Source: Aneurinibacillus tyrosinisolvens (GTDB lineage: Bacteria > Bacillota > Bacilli > Aneurinibacillales > Aneurinibacillaceae). Taken from it: 64,000 bases of DNA. Numbering within the stretch: position 1 is the first letter of the stretch; each line of letters starts with the position of its first letter. The DNA lies in NCBI RefSeq assembly GCF_001015055.1, contig NZ_BBWZ01000004.1, positions 1-64,000 of the forward strand, in the 5' to 3' direction. Both the position numbers and the translations under genes were made by a program. The notes under the pieces are model-generated. The model saw only the letters and a program-made list of their open reading frames with translations. It ran no database searches and was not told the origin of the DNA. This document shows, in pieces, positions 46,932 to 55,846 of the stretch.

Positions 46932-47636
46932 TCATTCAATAAGACCGAGATGAAGTAGGTCTTCATAGCCAATTTGCTTTGTGACCGGAAGTTTATTTTG
47001 CTTTTGATAACGCATAACGGCAAGCTCTGTACCGCCGTCAAAAATGCCATTGCATCTTCCTTTATACAGTCCTGCTGCCTGCAGACGGTTTTGAACGAGC
47101 TGGACGAGGGCCCCTCTTGATCCTTTTACAAGAATGCGGTATGTTACGTCCTTATGTCCTGTAATGGGACCGTCAATAACGACCCGTGTGCCAACGGGAA
47201 TGAGTTCGTATACTTCTTCAACGTCTCTGTTTTTCATTCGAAAACAGCCATGGCTTACATATCTTCCAATGAGCCCCGGCCGATTCGTTCCATGAATTCC
47301 GTATGTTCCCCAGGGAACATTTAATTGCAGCCAGCAGCTTCCAAAACCGCCGCCCCATCCGGTATCCTTAGAAACAACACGGTATATGCCGATAGGGGAG
47401 GGCGTTTCTTTTGTACCCGGGCCAATGGAAAACTTTTTTATAGGGGTGCCGTCTTTTATTATGTACAGCTTCCGATACCATAAATTAATATACAGTTGAT
47501 AACTATCCGCTGCCCGGTTTTCAGGTTTTTTTGCCGTAGCAGACGATGCATGTGCCGTACAGGAAAGAAGGAGGGCGATGCTTATTATTTTGGCCATGCG
47601 ATATAAATGTCTAGTTAACGCGTTCATTCTAGTCAT
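46932..47636 (-). CDS. L,D-transpeptidase with C-terminal peptidoglycan-binding domain
   Basis: A 234-residue secreted protein. A signal segment ends in LLLSC, a plausible lipobox, so it may be a lipoprotein. The YkuD domain holds YGIHGTNRPG and the catalytic SHGCFRMKNRDVEEVYEL. A PG_binding_1-like domain (ALVQLVQNRLQAAGLY) follows. It would form 3-3 cross-links or attach proteins to the wall, perhaps in spores. The ATG at 47636 follows AAAGGAGG. Confidence 0.85.
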   Translation of the reverse strand: MTRMNALTRHLYRMAKIISIALLLSCTAHASSATAKKPENRAADSYQLYINLWYRKLYIIKDGTPIKKFSIGPGTKETPSPIGIYRVVSKDTGWGGGFGSCWLQLNVPWGTYGIHGTNRPGLIGRYVSHGCFRMKNRDVEEVYELIPVGTRVVIDGPITGHKDVTYRILVKGSRGALVQLVQNRLQAAGLYKGRCNGIFDGGTELAVMRYQKQNKLPVTKQIGYEDLLHLGLIE

Positions 47637-47851
47637 CCCTCCTCCTTTCCGTACACGCCGGCAGTTAAACAAAACCGGGCCGCTTTTTCTACAGGAATTT
47701 AAACAGTTCTGCCAAGTATTTCATTGTTACTCACCTCTCCCGTGTTATTTTGTTCATTACGAGGCGATTTTACCCTTTATCCACTTGGCAGTAGACAGGC
47801 TGTTTTAAAGCTGAAATTTCTTTAACCCTCCCTGCATCATATCTAAATAAA

Positions 47852-47888
47852 AGAAAAAAGCAGGACCGGCTTTCCTGGCCTCTGCTTT
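47852..47888 (-). terminator. Terminator of the VOC remnant-ABC operon
   Basis: On the minus strand AAAGCAG pairs with CTGCTTT around a GC-rich loop, followed by TTTC. The rest of 47673-47905 shows no gene. Confidence 0.65.
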
Positions 47889-47905
47889 ATTTGCAGCACA
47901 ATGGT

Positions 47906-48685
47906 TTAATACACGTCTCTTTTTTCAAAAACAATAATTTCAATAAATAACAGGGCGGCCACATACAGAAAAATAAGCATGATGGAAAACCCAAAGGACA
48001 TCCCCGAGAACGGGGCCTCTATCCCTCCATTCAGGAGAGGGTTTTGGTCGTAAACTTTCAAATTCAGGTTATTAAAAATAATATATTTAGCTCCCCACTT
48101 TTGCGGGATAAGAGAGGTTAATGCCTCACCAGCCAGGTAGAGAAAAATGGAGATTGTAATGGACAACGCACTGCTTTTGGACAACCCCGCAATAAAAAAA
48201 GAGAGCGTCATAATGAAAAGGACATCCGGCAGACTGTAAAGGTAGGACTTGCACACAACCCCAAGGGTGAGGGTTCCGCTTCTGCCTGTACCAAACAACA
48301 GCAAACCAATGACAGCACATGCTACACATAGAAAAAGAGCGGCAAATAGGATAACAACAACATTGGCCGTATATTTCGATAATAAAATCGATGTGCGGCT
48401 TACCGGACGCAGCAGCAGTTGCTTAATTGTGCCATCCTTGAATTCATCATAGAGAGACTGGGCTCCCAGCACGATAGCAAACAAGACAAGAAAGACAGCC
48501 AGAAACGACGCCATGCTGTTTGCGAATTTTAAGTAATCCACCGCTGCTCTCATATCAGGAACAATCCGGTTCGCAATGCCAATGCCCCCGATAAGCAGCA
48601 AACAGAACAATAGGAAGAATATGAGCTGCTTTTTACTGTTAATTTTTATAATTTCATTTTGTATGAGTGCGAGAAATCTTGTCAT
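47906..48685 (-). CDS. ABC-2 type transporter permease
   Basis: A 259-residue membrane protein with six helices. The segment LYDEFKDGTIKQLLLRPVSR after helix 2 is typical of ABC-2 permeases of the bacitracin/lantibiotic self-protection type and the related NatB group. Its ATG overlaps the stop of the ATPase gene by four bases (ATGA), so the two are co-translated. The substrate is unknown. Confidence 0.85.
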   Translation of the reverse strand: MTRFLALIQNEIIKINSKKQLIFFLLFCLLLIGGIGIANRIVPDMRAAVDYLKFANSMASFLAVFLVLFAIVLGAQSLYDEFKDGTIKQLLLRPVSRTSILLSKYTANVVVILFAALFLCVACAVIGLLLFGTGRSGTLTLGVVCKSYLYSLPDVLFIMTLSFFIAGLSKSSALSITISIFLYLAGEALTSLIPQKWGAKYIIFNNLNLKVYDQNPLLNGGIEAPFSGMSFGFSIMLIFLYVAALLFIEIIVFEKRDVY

Positions 48686-49599
48686 AACCGTGTTCCCCCT
48701 GTTAAGGTTAAGAACGTTTCTTCAAGGGATTCAGTCCTAATGTTGACCTGGTAAATACCGATTCCAGATTCAACAAGCAATGCGACAATAGCTGGAACCT
48801 GCTGTTTAGGGAGCTTAAGCATAATCGTTGTTTCGACTGCCTGGACAGTGCCGAAGGAAGCGAGCAGCAAGACTGCCTTGTCTGGTTCTGTGACTTCAAA
48901 AGCAACTTCGACGGCTGTCACGCTATCTTTTCTTTCCTTTATATTGTGTTCTCCGACAAACATTCCGTTCTGTATAATAACGACACGGTCACACATCAAT
49001 TCAACTTCAGCCAGTAAGTGGCTGGATACAATAATAGCGATGCCTTCTTCTTTCACAAGCTTATATAAGTACCCGCGGAGCTGGTGAATGCCGACCGGGT
49101 CCAAACCGTTTGTCGGCTCATCCAGAATAAGAACGCCCGGTTGATGGAGAAGCGCTTGTGCAATTCCAAGGCGCTGACGCATACCGAGTGAGTATGTTTT
49201 CACTTTGCGGTGAATCGCATCGGAAAGCTCGACAAGACGAACGATTTCCATGATTCGCTCCCTGCTTATCGATGTATCATACATCCGGGCGAAGTGTTTG
49301 AGATTTTGCATCCCTGTCATGTAGCCGTACAGGTCAGGATTTTCTACAATCGCTCCGACATGCTGGAGGGCTTTTGTTCGATCGGTTCTTATGCTATGCC
49401 CTTCAATGAAAATATCACCATCCGTCATCGTAATAAGCCCGACCATCATGCGGATCGTGAACGTTTTCCCGGCGCCGTTCGGCCCTAACAGCCCTAAGAT
49501 TTCTCCGCGCCGGATGGAAAACGATAAATCCCGGATGATTGGTTCTCCGTCGACGGTTTTTGAGACATTATGCAGTTCAACAACATTTTTGTCCGTCAT
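48682..49599 (-). CDS. ABC transporter ATP-binding protein
   Basis: A 305-residue ATPase with Walker A GLLGPNGAGKT near residue 37, signature YSLGMRQRLGIAQ, Walker B VLILDEPTNGLDP and switch HLLAEV. The C-terminal 80 residues form the DUF4162-like extension of BcrA-type exporters. It pairs with the permease downstream. Its start ATG overlaps the stop of the short VOC reading frame upstream (ATGA), so its translation may depend on that remnant. Confidence 0.9.
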   Translation of the reverse strand: MTDKNVVELHNVSKTVDGEPIIRDLSFSIRRGEILGLLGPNGAGKTFTIRMMVGLITMTDGDIFIEGHSIRTDRTKALQHVGAIVENPDLYGYMTGMQNLKHFARMYDTSISRERIMEIVRLVELSDAIHRKVKTYSLGMRQRLGIAQALLHQPGVLILDEPTNGLDPVGIHQLRGYLYKLVKEEGIAIIVSSHLLAEVELMCDRVVIIQNGMFVGEHNIKERKDSVTAVEVAFEVTEPDKAVLLLASFGTVQAVETTIMLKLPKQQVPAIVALLVESGIGIYQVNIRTESLEETFLTLTGGTRL

Positions 49600-49757
49600 A
49601 TCTTCATCACAGGCTCAATTAAATCAAACCGGTTGCCATATAAATCCTCAAATACAACCTCGACTCCCCAGGGCACTTGCTTCGGCTCCCCATAAAATTT
49701 GATAGCTTCCTCATAATCTTTCACAAGAATCGTAATGTGTCCCATGTTACGAATCAT
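49596..49757 (-). pseudogene. VOC (glyoxalase/bleomycin resistance) family protein with large in-frame internal deletion
   Basis: A 53-residue frame. Residues 1-22 (MIRNMGHITILVKDYEEAIK) match the N-terminus of VOC proteins, and residues 23-53 (EPKQVPWGVEVVFEDLYGN, RFDLIEP) match their C-terminus. The family is about 125-130 residues, so about 75 central ones are missing without breaking the frame. AAGGAG precedes the ATG, and the stop overlaps the ABC ATPase start as ATGA. It cannot fold as a full VOC domain. It may persist as a leader that couples translation of the ABC genes. Confidence 0.75.
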
Positions 49758-49859
49758 AATGAATAACTCCTTCCAATTTGAATGATTTCAAAAAAATCCT
49801 AGTAGGTCATACTCTTCTTTCCCTTCCTTTATTTTACCATTTTACTCGGGGTTAAGAGT

Positions 49860-49967
49860 ATGAGGATGTCAAGCATTATCAGATTGGTAAGCGTTGTTCT
49901 TTTGGCATTATCTATCGTTACTTTTTATAACTTGTATTTGCTGAATGAAAGTGCGAAAGAGCGGTAA
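49860..49967 (+). CDS. Short single-helix membrane peptide
   Basis: A 35-residue frame (MRMSSIIRLVSVVLLALSIV, then a polar end SAKER) with one membrane helix. The ribosome binding site is weak (GGGGTTAAGAGT). It is followed directly by a perfect terminator hairpin, which supports a small transcribed unit. Unknown function. Confidence 0.4.
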   Translation: MRMSSIIRLVSVVLLALSIVTFYNLYLLNESAKER

Positions 49968-49978
49968 CAAGCGGTAGA

Positions 49979-50031
49979 ACAACAAAAACAGGCGGCATCT
50001 TTCACAAAAAGATGCCGCCTGTTTTTGTTGG
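49979..50031. terminator. Very long perfect terminator hairpin
   Basis: Two arms of about 23 bases (49979-50001 and 50007-50029), fully complementary with a five-base loop; arm cores are CAGGCGGCATC and GATGCCGCCTG, flanked by A and T runs. It works as a terminator in both directions, between the short peptide (plus) and the proline-rich protein gene (minus). Confidence 0.85.
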
Positions 50032-50057
50032 AGCCTTACTTGTTATTTCTTTATATT

Positions 50058-50825
50058 TTATGGTTGTGGTGACGGCGGGGTCTGCTTCTCTTGTTCTGTT
50101 GATTGTGAGCTTGCATTTACTTCCTTGGCCTGGCCTTCATCTACTTGTGATGGGTTTGGAGACTGCGGCTGAGACGGCGTTACATTTTGCTCCACTGGCT
50201 GTGGCGGTTGACTGGTACTGTCTCCTGGAGGTTGTTCCTGATTTTGCTTTGAAGGAGCCGGGGGCTGTTCTTGCGGTAGCGGTTCAGGTGTACGCGGCTG
50301 TTGTGTTTCTGACGGCGTTGGCTGCGATTTTACTGTCTCTTTTTTTGCTTTTGCAGACTGTACAGGCTCAGGTAAGGCTGGTTTCGTCCCTCTTTCCTTT
50401 TGTTGTTTAGGTAATGGGGGAGGGGGGGTTAACTGGTTTTTGTTTTCTTTTTTTGGGCCTGCTTTCTTTTCCGGTTTTGCATCAGCGGGACTTACTGCTG
50501 TTATATCCCTTTGTTGTGAGCGGGAAATCAGACGTACTTCGATCGGTTGATTTTGCGGAAGAGAAGAAAAAGAAGTTGCCGGTATTAGAGAAGATGAGTC
50601 TGAATGATCGGCTTCACTGACTTTAATCGGCAGGAAAGAAGAAGGCTGAGGTTTTGGGTGCGTATAAATAAAACCAAAAACACTGCCGGATAAAAGGAGT
50701 GCAAACCCTCCTATCCCTGAAAATAACCATGATACTGCCTGGCGTTCTTTCCGATATCGATAGGCCATGAAAAATGACAGCAGAATTGCCAGGGAAAAGG
50801 CTAACACAGAAATTAACATTACCAT
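50058..50825 (-). CDS. Membrane-anchored proline/glutamine-rich protein of unknown function
   Basis: A 255-residue protein with two N-terminal helices (about residues 2-22 and 35-55), then a long low-complexity tail rich in Pro, Gln, Glu, Ser and Lys (for example PPPPLPKQQKERGTK and PEPLPQEQPPAPSKQ). The tail looks disordered, like a wall-spanning segment. No catalytic domain is seen. The ATG at 50825 is six bases after AAGGGGTG. The tail composition makes family assignment unreliable. Confidence 0.65.
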   Translation of the reverse strand: MVMLISVLAFSLAILLSFFMAYRYRKERQAVSWLFSGIGGFALLLSGSVFGFIYTHPKPQPSSFLPIKVSEADHSDSSSLIPATSFSSLPQNQPIEVRLISRSQQRDITAVSPADAKPEKKAGPKKENKNQLTPPPPLPKQQKERGTKPALPEPVQSAKAKKETVKSQPTPSETQQPRTPEPLPQEQPPAPSKQNQEQPPGDSTSQPPQPVEQNVTPSQPQSPNPSQVDEGQAKEVNASSQSTEQEKQTPPSPQP

Positions 50826-50932
50826 CGTTTTCACCCCTTATGTTCTCCCTCTTCCCGTATTTTTTAGAGGTGAAACGTAAAAGGAGGCTAAAATAGAAAC
50901 CCAGGTGGTTTATAATGAAAGGACAAGTAGAT

Positions 50933-51097
50933 CTATTCATTTCCTGTCCGCCTTATATTTTGTATTTCTAGGTTAATTTGGCGCATTTGTTTGTTGATTT
51001 CGGTCATCTGAGAATAGGTGGTAGAAGGGTGGTTTATTTTTTCGATCAACTCATCTTTTAACCTTTGTAAAAAAACAATTCTTCCTAATAACGCCAT
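50933..51097 (-). CDS. Small helical hypothetical protein
   Basis: A 54-residue frame (MALLGRIVFLQRLKDELIEK, then INHPSTTYSQMTEINKQMRQ and INLEIQNIRR) predicted to form two helices or a coiled coil. GAAAGGTG precedes the ATG with good spacing. Size and layout loosely recall Spo0E-type small phosphatases, but the SQELD motif is absent, so I do not assign it. Confidence 0.55.
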   Translation of the reverse strand: MALLGRIVFLQRLKDELIEKINHPSTTYSQMTEINKQMRQINLEIQNIRRTGNE

Positions 51098-51189
51098 ATT
51101 TTATCACACCTTTCCCGATTGATTTGTGATAATTTTATAACAAAGCAGCGTTTTTTCCTGTTTGTTTGGAAGGTAATATAACAACCATT

Positions 51190-51236
51190 TTTAAAAACAG
51201 CAGCCTGCCGAATTCACTCAATTCAGCAGGCTGTTT
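51190..51236 (-). terminator. Terminator of the DJ-1/PfpI gene
   Basis: CAGCCTGC-C-GAATT pairs with AATT-CA-GCAGGCTG; the minus strand continues into TTTTT. Confidence 0.8.
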
Positions 51237-51243
51237 ACTGTAC

Positions 51244-51921
51244 TTAGCGATATTGATTTGCGTCCATGATTTCTAAATCCTCACGGTACCCTTCATACGC
51301 CTGGTGATACTCCATTACACGGGCCACCTCATAAATAAACGATTCATCGTAACCAGCACGGCGCAAGAGGTGAAAGCCCATCTCCATTCCTGCTGCAATG
51401 CCCCCGGCTGTAATGATGCGTCCGCTATCGACCACGCGGGATCTGCTTATTTTGCAAGCGGGCGCGAGCTGTGCCAGCCGATCGATCGGCACCATCCCGG
51501 ACGATGAGGCTTCCACTCGATCGGGCTCCTTCCGGCTTGTCGCCGGTATCCCATCCAGCAAGCCCATATTCCCGTAAATCCAGGAACCTGTGCATACGCT
51601 CGTCAGCAGTGTTTTCTGCGGCAGCGATGTAATGTAATCATGCAGGCGGCCGTTATATGTTTCCTGCCGCGTGCCAAATCCTCCCGGAATTAAGAAAGCG
51701 TCCATATCGGGTCGATCCGCAAAACTGTAGTTCGGCATGACGGTGAACCCTGCCTGCGTTTGAACCGGATGCATGGAATCAGAAATAAGAAACGCATCCA
51801 GTTCCGGATCGAATCGTCTGGCTACCGAAAACACGCCATGGGGAGCCGCATAATCGATAATTTCTGCGTCTTTGAAAACATAAATGCCAAGCCGAAAGCC
51901 TCTAATCTGTGTTTCTTCCAT
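51244..51921 (-). CDS. DJ-1/PfpI (GATase1-like) family protein
   Basis: A 225-residue protein. The nucleophile cysteine is in LLTSVCTGSWIYG near residue 108, after DAFLIPGGFGTRQ, and GGIAAGMEMGFHLL follows. This fold includes isonitrile hydratases and the sensor half of GlxA-like regulators; no AraC domain is fused. AAAGGAGGG precedes the ATG at 51921. It is divergent from a tetR gene and shares the operator region, so it is the likely target of that repressor. Confidence 0.85.
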   Translation of the reverse strand: MEETQIRGFRLGIYVFKDAEIIDYAAPHGVFSVARRFDPELDAFLISDSMHPVQTQAGFTVMPNYSFADRPDMDAFLIPGGFGTRQETYNGRLHDYITSLPQKTLLTSVCTGSWIYGNMGLLDGIPATSRKEPDRVEASSSGMVPIDRLAQLAPACKISRSRVVDSGRIITAGGIAAGMEMGFHLLRRAGYDESFIYEVARVMEYHQAYEGYREDLEIMDANQYR

Positions 51922-51964
51922 AAGGGGAACCCTCCTTTTATGTAAAAGAACAATCTTTTTAGGT

Positions 51965-52008
51965 AGAACGATCGTTCTTTTTGTATAATTAACTATATAG
52001 AACGTTCT
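51965..52008. promoter_or_regulatory. Paired palindromic operators between the DJ-1 gene and tetR
   Basis: AGAACG-AT-CGTTCT (51965-51978) and AGAACGTTCT (51999-52008) are perfect palindromes sharing the AGAACG half-site. A TATAAT box (51984-51989) for the tetR direction lies between them. This arrangement fits autorepression and control of the divergent DJ-1 gene by the TetR-family protein. Confidence 0.65.
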
Positions 52009-52038
52009 TTCTACTGTCAATAAGGAGATGGAAAAATA

Positions 52039-52620
52039 ATGAACACACCGAAGCATTCAGGGAAGAGCGAGGCGGCGGAAAGGATCCTGAGCACTGCCGC
52101 AACGCTGTTTTACCAGGAAGGAATCCAGTCTGTCGGAATCGACCGCATCGTGAAAGAAGCAGGCGTTGCGATGAATACAATGTATAAGCATTTTCCTTCA
52201 AAAGACAAACTGATTGAGGCCTACCTTATCCGGCGGGATGAAAACTGGCGGAGTTGGTTTACTGAATACATTGAACAGGCAGATACGCCAAGGGAACGCC
52301 TTTTAGCTGTTTTTGATGCACTGCATGCATGGTTTCAAACCGGAGATTTCCGAGGGTGCGCGTTTATTAACGCGGTGGGAGAGTTTGGTTCTGAGAAGGG
52401 GGAAGTTCGGCGAATCGCCTATGAGCACAAAGAGTTTATACGCGATTATATCCATGGGCTGGCTCGTGAAGTGAAGATAAGCGATCCGGGTACATTTGCG
52501 GATCAGCTCATGCTTCTTGTAGAAGGGGCGATCGTGACCGCGCATATTGGAAACAAGAAGGAGTCGGCCCGCCAGGCCAGGGAAGTGGCGAGCGCTTTGC
52601 TTGCTGCTCATGGAAGGTAA
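52039..52620 (+). CDS. TetR/AcrR family transcriptional regulator
   Basis: A 193-residue repressor with an N-terminal helix-turn-helix (AERILSTAATLFYQEGIQS, VGIDRIVKEAGVAMNTMYKH). The C-terminal ligand domain (ADTPRERLLAVFDALHAWF, GCAFINAVGEF) is of the TetR_C subtype often found beside oxidoreductase or hydrolase genes. Ligand unknown. GGAGATGG precedes the ATG. Confidence 0.88.
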   Translation: MNTPKHSGKSEAAERILSTAATLFYQEGIQSVGIDRIVKEAGVAMNTMYKHFPSKDKLIEAYLIRRDENWRSWFTEYIEQADTPRERLLAVFDALHAWFQTGDFRGCAFINAVGEFGSEKGEVRRIAYEHKEFIRDYIHGLAREVKISDPGTFADQLMLLVEGAIVTAHIGNKKESARQAREVASALLAAHGR

Positions 52621-52627
52621 TATAGTA

Positions 52628-53239
52628 TTACGAAAACATTGACTTTGCTAAATAAATGGCAACACCCCACATGATGACGGCCGATATTTTATTCAGCAGG
52701 ACCATAAGTTTGCCCGATGAGTCGATACGGCCAAAAACTCTGCCGGCCAGTGCAAGGGAAGCAAACCAGATCCAGGATACGCAAATACAGGCTACGCTAA
52801 ATGCGACCTTCTCCAGACCTGAGTATTGCAAGGAACTGACGCCAATTACACCGATTGTGTCCATGATGGCATGCGGGTTTAAGAGGGACACAGAAGCAGC
52901 GAAGATAACCTGTCTTTTAAATGAAAAAGCCTCCGTCTGTTCGCTGGCGTTATTGGACTTGCTTTTCCATGTTATCCATCCCATATACAACAAAAAAACA
53001 ACACCGACGGATAGTAATATAACCTTAAACAACGGGCTTGTTAATACCAGAACGGATACGCCTGTTACAGCAAAAGTAATCAGCAGCGTATCACAGAGAC
53101 ACGCTGTCAAAACAACGGGCAATGCCCTCCAATAACTGCGCTGGTAGGCTCCTTGCTGAAAAACAAATACATTCTGAACACCTAAAGGCAAAATGAGCCC
53201 AAAGGCAAGAACAACGGCATGCATTACGGCTTCTATCAT
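52628..53239 (-). CDS. LysE/ArgO-family amino acid exporter
   Basis: A 203-residue membrane protein with six helices. Signatures are GLILPLGVQNVFVFQQGA near residue 14 and SLLNPHAIMDTIGVIG near residue 117, typical of the LysE/YggA (ArgO) branch exporting basic amino acids. It is divergent from a MocR-type regulator that probably controls it. The MocR family binds PLP-amino acid adducts, so amino acid-responsive export is a plausible reading. Confidence 0.85.
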   Translation of the reverse strand: MIEAVMHAVVLAFGLILPLGVQNVFVFQQGAYQRSYWRALPVVLTACLCDTLLITFAVTGVSVLVLTSPLFKVILLSVGVVFLLYMGWITWKSKSNNASEQTEAFSFKRQVIFAASVSLLNPHAIMDTIGVIGVSSLQYSGLEKVAFSVACICVSWIWFASLALAGRVFGRIDSSGKLMVLLNKISAVIMWGVAIYLAKSMFS

Positions 53240-53373
53240 TATGTATCCTCCATTATGTAAAAATGACTACAGTTTTATTTTAAAAATAGAGGAATGATTT
53301 GTCTCCATCCATTTGGATGCATGTTAAACCAACCAAATTGCATATCTTTAAAAATCATATGGGGGGGAAAACG

Positions 53374-54825
53374 GTGAACGCTTTGGATTGGAAACCCAAT
53401 CGCTTCTCTTCGGTTCCGCTGCATAAGCAAATTGAAGAACATTTAAAAGAAAAAATCAGCAATGGAGAATGGACAATTGGAACAAAGCTCCCTTCCCAGC
53501 GCAGGTTAGCAAATCTGCTTAACGTTAATCGCAGCACCGTTGTTACCGCCCTGGATGAACTCGCCTCCCAGGGTTTGATTGAAGGGAAAAAAGGCGGCGG
53601 GACAAGAGTGGTGAATACAACGTGGAGCCTGCTGGCGTCCAGTCCGCCTCCTGATTGGAACTCCTTCGTCCGTTCAGGCATTCATCAGCCGAATTTATTG
53701 ACGGTTCAAGAAATAAACCATGCAGAATTTCGCCCGAATATGATTCGGCTGGGGACAGGAGAACTTTCCCCTGAGCTATTGCCTTATAGGCAAATACAAA
53801 ATCTGCTTCGAGAGCTTCCTGATCACAATCTGTCTTTAGGATATGAGGAGCCGAAAGGAAATTTGTTTTTGCGCCAAACATTGAGCAAGTATTTAAAAAC
53901 GATAGGAATTCAGGCTTCTCCCGCATCCATCCTGATTGTATCGGGAGCTCTGCAAGCGCTGCAGCTTATTTCGGTTGGACTCTTACACAGGGGAGCGGCG
54001 GTACTGCTCGAGAAACCGTCTTATCTATATTCCGTCCATGTCTTTCAGTCAGCCGGCATGAAGTTATTTGGCGTTCCGATGGACGAATCAGGCATTCAAA
54101 CTTCGCTGCTTGCTGCATATCAAAAGCAATGCGATGGGGCTTTGCTGTATTCGATTCCGTCTTTTCATAATCCTACCGGGGTGTGTATGACAGAGAAAAG
54201 GAGGGCGCAGCTCCTCGAAGTGTGTGAGAAAGAAAGGCTGCCTATCATTGAGGATGACGTGTACCGGGACTTATGGATGGATTGTCCGCCGCCAAGCCCT
54301 CTAAAGGCAAACGATAAAAGTGGGAGCGTTCTTTATGTGGGAAGCCTATCGAAAACCGTAAGTCCGGGGCTGAGAATTGGGTGGGTCGTAGGGCCGGAAC
54401 CGGTAATTGAACGGCTATCGGATATAAAAATGCAGACAGATTACGGCTCCAGTTCTTTATCCCAGTGGGCAGCAGCGGAATGGATTTCAAGCGGGCTATA
54501 CGCAGAACAGCTTCGCTTTATCAGGAAAGAGCTCAAGGAGCGCAGGGATGCTATGGTCCATTATCTTGAGAAGTATTTTGGCGGAATTGCTTCATGGAAT
54601 GTTCCGGAGGGCGGATTTTATATTTGGGTTCGGCTCACTTCGCTTGCAGCAACGCGAGAGCTTTTTGAGAAGGCGTTAAAGGAAGGGATTTTGCTTAACC
54701 CGGGAAACCTGTATGGTCCTGATACAAGCAATTATTTAAGGCTTTCCTATTCGTATGCATCACTTGCCGATATGGAAAGAGAAATGGCTCGTCTTGCTGC
54801 AATCATAAAGAATCTGCTTTTGTAA
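53374..54825 (+). CDS. MocR-type transcriptional regulator (GntR helix-turn-helix fused to aminotransferase fold)
   Basis: A 483-residue protein. The N-terminal GntR winged helix (PLHKQIEEHLKEKISNGEW, SQRRLANLLNVNRSTV) is followed by an aminotransferase class I-like domain from about residue 110. PLP binding is shown by the SIPSFHNPTG segment, EDDVYRDLW and the lysine in VGSLSKTVSPGLRIGW. It would sense an amino acid or PLP. Start GTG at 53374, downstream of a G run; an ATG at 53359 is the alternative. The intergenic region with lysE should hold its operator. Confidence 0.88.
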   Translation: MNALDWKPNRFSSVPLHKQIEEHLKEKISNGEWTIGTKLPSQRRLANLLNVNRSTVVTALDELASQGLIEGKKGGGTRVVNTTWSLLASSPPPDWNSFVRSGIHQPNLLTVQEINHAEFRPNMIRLGTGELSPELLPYRQIQNLLRELPDHNLSLGYEEPKGNLFLRQTLSKYLKTIGIQASPASILIVSGALQALQLISVGLLHRGAAVLLEKPSYLYSVHVFQSAGMKLFGVPMDESGIQTSLLAAYQKQCDGALLYSIPSFHNPTGVCMTEKRRAQLLEVCEKERLPIIEDDVYRDLWMDCPPPSPLKANDKSGSVLYVGSLSKTVSPGLRIGWVVGPEPVIERLSDIKMQTDYGSSSLSQWAAAEWISSGLYAEQLRFIRKELKERRDAMVHYLEKYFGGIASWNVPEGGFYIWVRLTSLAATRELFEKALKEGILLNPGNLYGPDTSNYLRLSYSYASLADMEREMARLAAIIKNLLL

Positions 54826-54921
54826 TCTTGCTCTTTCATTCGCAAAACCTTACATAGCCTCCTCGATCCAGCTATACTATCCATGGAGGTAGCACAAAAA
54901 AACGGTAAAAGGGGGAGAAAA

Positions 54922-55818
54922 ATGCTGCGATTGTATAGTGCTTTACTTGGCCTTAGTTTAATCTGGGGCCTATCCTTTGTATTTATGAAATGGTTGTTAG
55001 AACCAGCCGGTGTTTGGGGCACGGTTTTTCTTCGGTGTCTCGCTGGAGCCATCATTCTTCTTCCAGTTCTATGGAGGAAACGCAAAGAAATCACGGGACC
55101 ACTACCGTGGAAATCTCTCATTGTCGTTGGAATATGTAATGCCGGGTTACCCTGGGGACTAATATCCCTGAGTGAAACAACAATTCAAAGCAATACGGCT
55201 TCTATTTTAAATGCAACAACACCGATTTGGGCAGGGATAATGGGTGTTGTGGTTTTTTCTGTCGTATTAACAGCCCGCCAGTGGTTCGGAATTATGATCG
55301 GCTTTTTTGGTATCCTCGTTCTTATGAATTTTCAGTTCGGGCACATTCTTGCACGAGACTTCGTTGGAATTGGCACGATGCTTCTGGCGACCATGAGTTA
55401 TGGGTTTGCTTCCCAGTATGCAAAACGTTTTCTATCCAATACAGGTGTGCTTGTGATTACAACGTATTCACTGCTTGTAGGAGCCCTTGTCGGCTTAGCA
55501 GGCATGGTTCTGACTGAACCGATTAAGCCAGCTATGCTTTTTCATTCCTTGCCTATTTTTGCTGTTATCGGACTTGGATGTTTTGGTTCGGGGATCGCCC
55601 ATCTGCTTTTTTACTACATGATGGCAAAAGGCGGTCCGGAATTTGCGACGACTGTAACATACGTAATTCCGGCAACCGCGATGATTTGGGGTTATGTTTT
55701 ATTGGGAGAGCCGATTACTTCAAATCTAATTGTCGGACTTCTTATTATTTTTGCCGGTGTTTATTTATCATCAAAGAAGGCCAAAGCCAAAAGCCAGGTA
55801 GAAGCGAGCGGAGCTTAA
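54922..55818 (+). CDS. EamA/DMT superfamily transporter
   Basis: A 298-residue protein with ten membrane helices in two EamA repeats (GLSLIWGLSFVFMKWLLEP, then ATMSYGFASQYAKRFL). The segment TTVTYVIPATAMIWGYVLLGE is the usual ending of the second repeat. Such proteins export amino acids or other metabolites; the substrate is open. GGGGGAGA precedes the ATG at 54922. Confidence 0.85.
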   Translation: MLRLYSALLGLSLIWGLSFVFMKWLLEPAGVWGTVFLRCLAGAIILLPVLWRKRKEITGPLPWKSLIVVGICNAGLPWGLISLSETTIQSNTASILNATTPIWAGIMGVVVFSVVLTARQWFGIMIGFFGILVLMNFQFGHILARDFVGIGTMLLATMSYGFASQYAKRFLSNTGVLVITTYSLLVGALVGLAGMVLTEPIKPAMLFHSLPIFAVIGLGCFGSGIAHLLFYYMMAKGGPEFATTVTYVIPATAMIWGYVLLGEPITSNLIVGLLIIFAGVYLSSKKAKAKSQVEASGA

Positions 55819-55846
55819 AAAATGGCCTTTCATATGAAAGACCGCA

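Noticed and set aside
49979..50031. Long perfect inverted repeat as an insertion sequence end or miniature element
   Set aside because: The arms are adjacent with a five-base loop and A/T runs outside, a terminator shape; no target-site duplication or transposase is seen.
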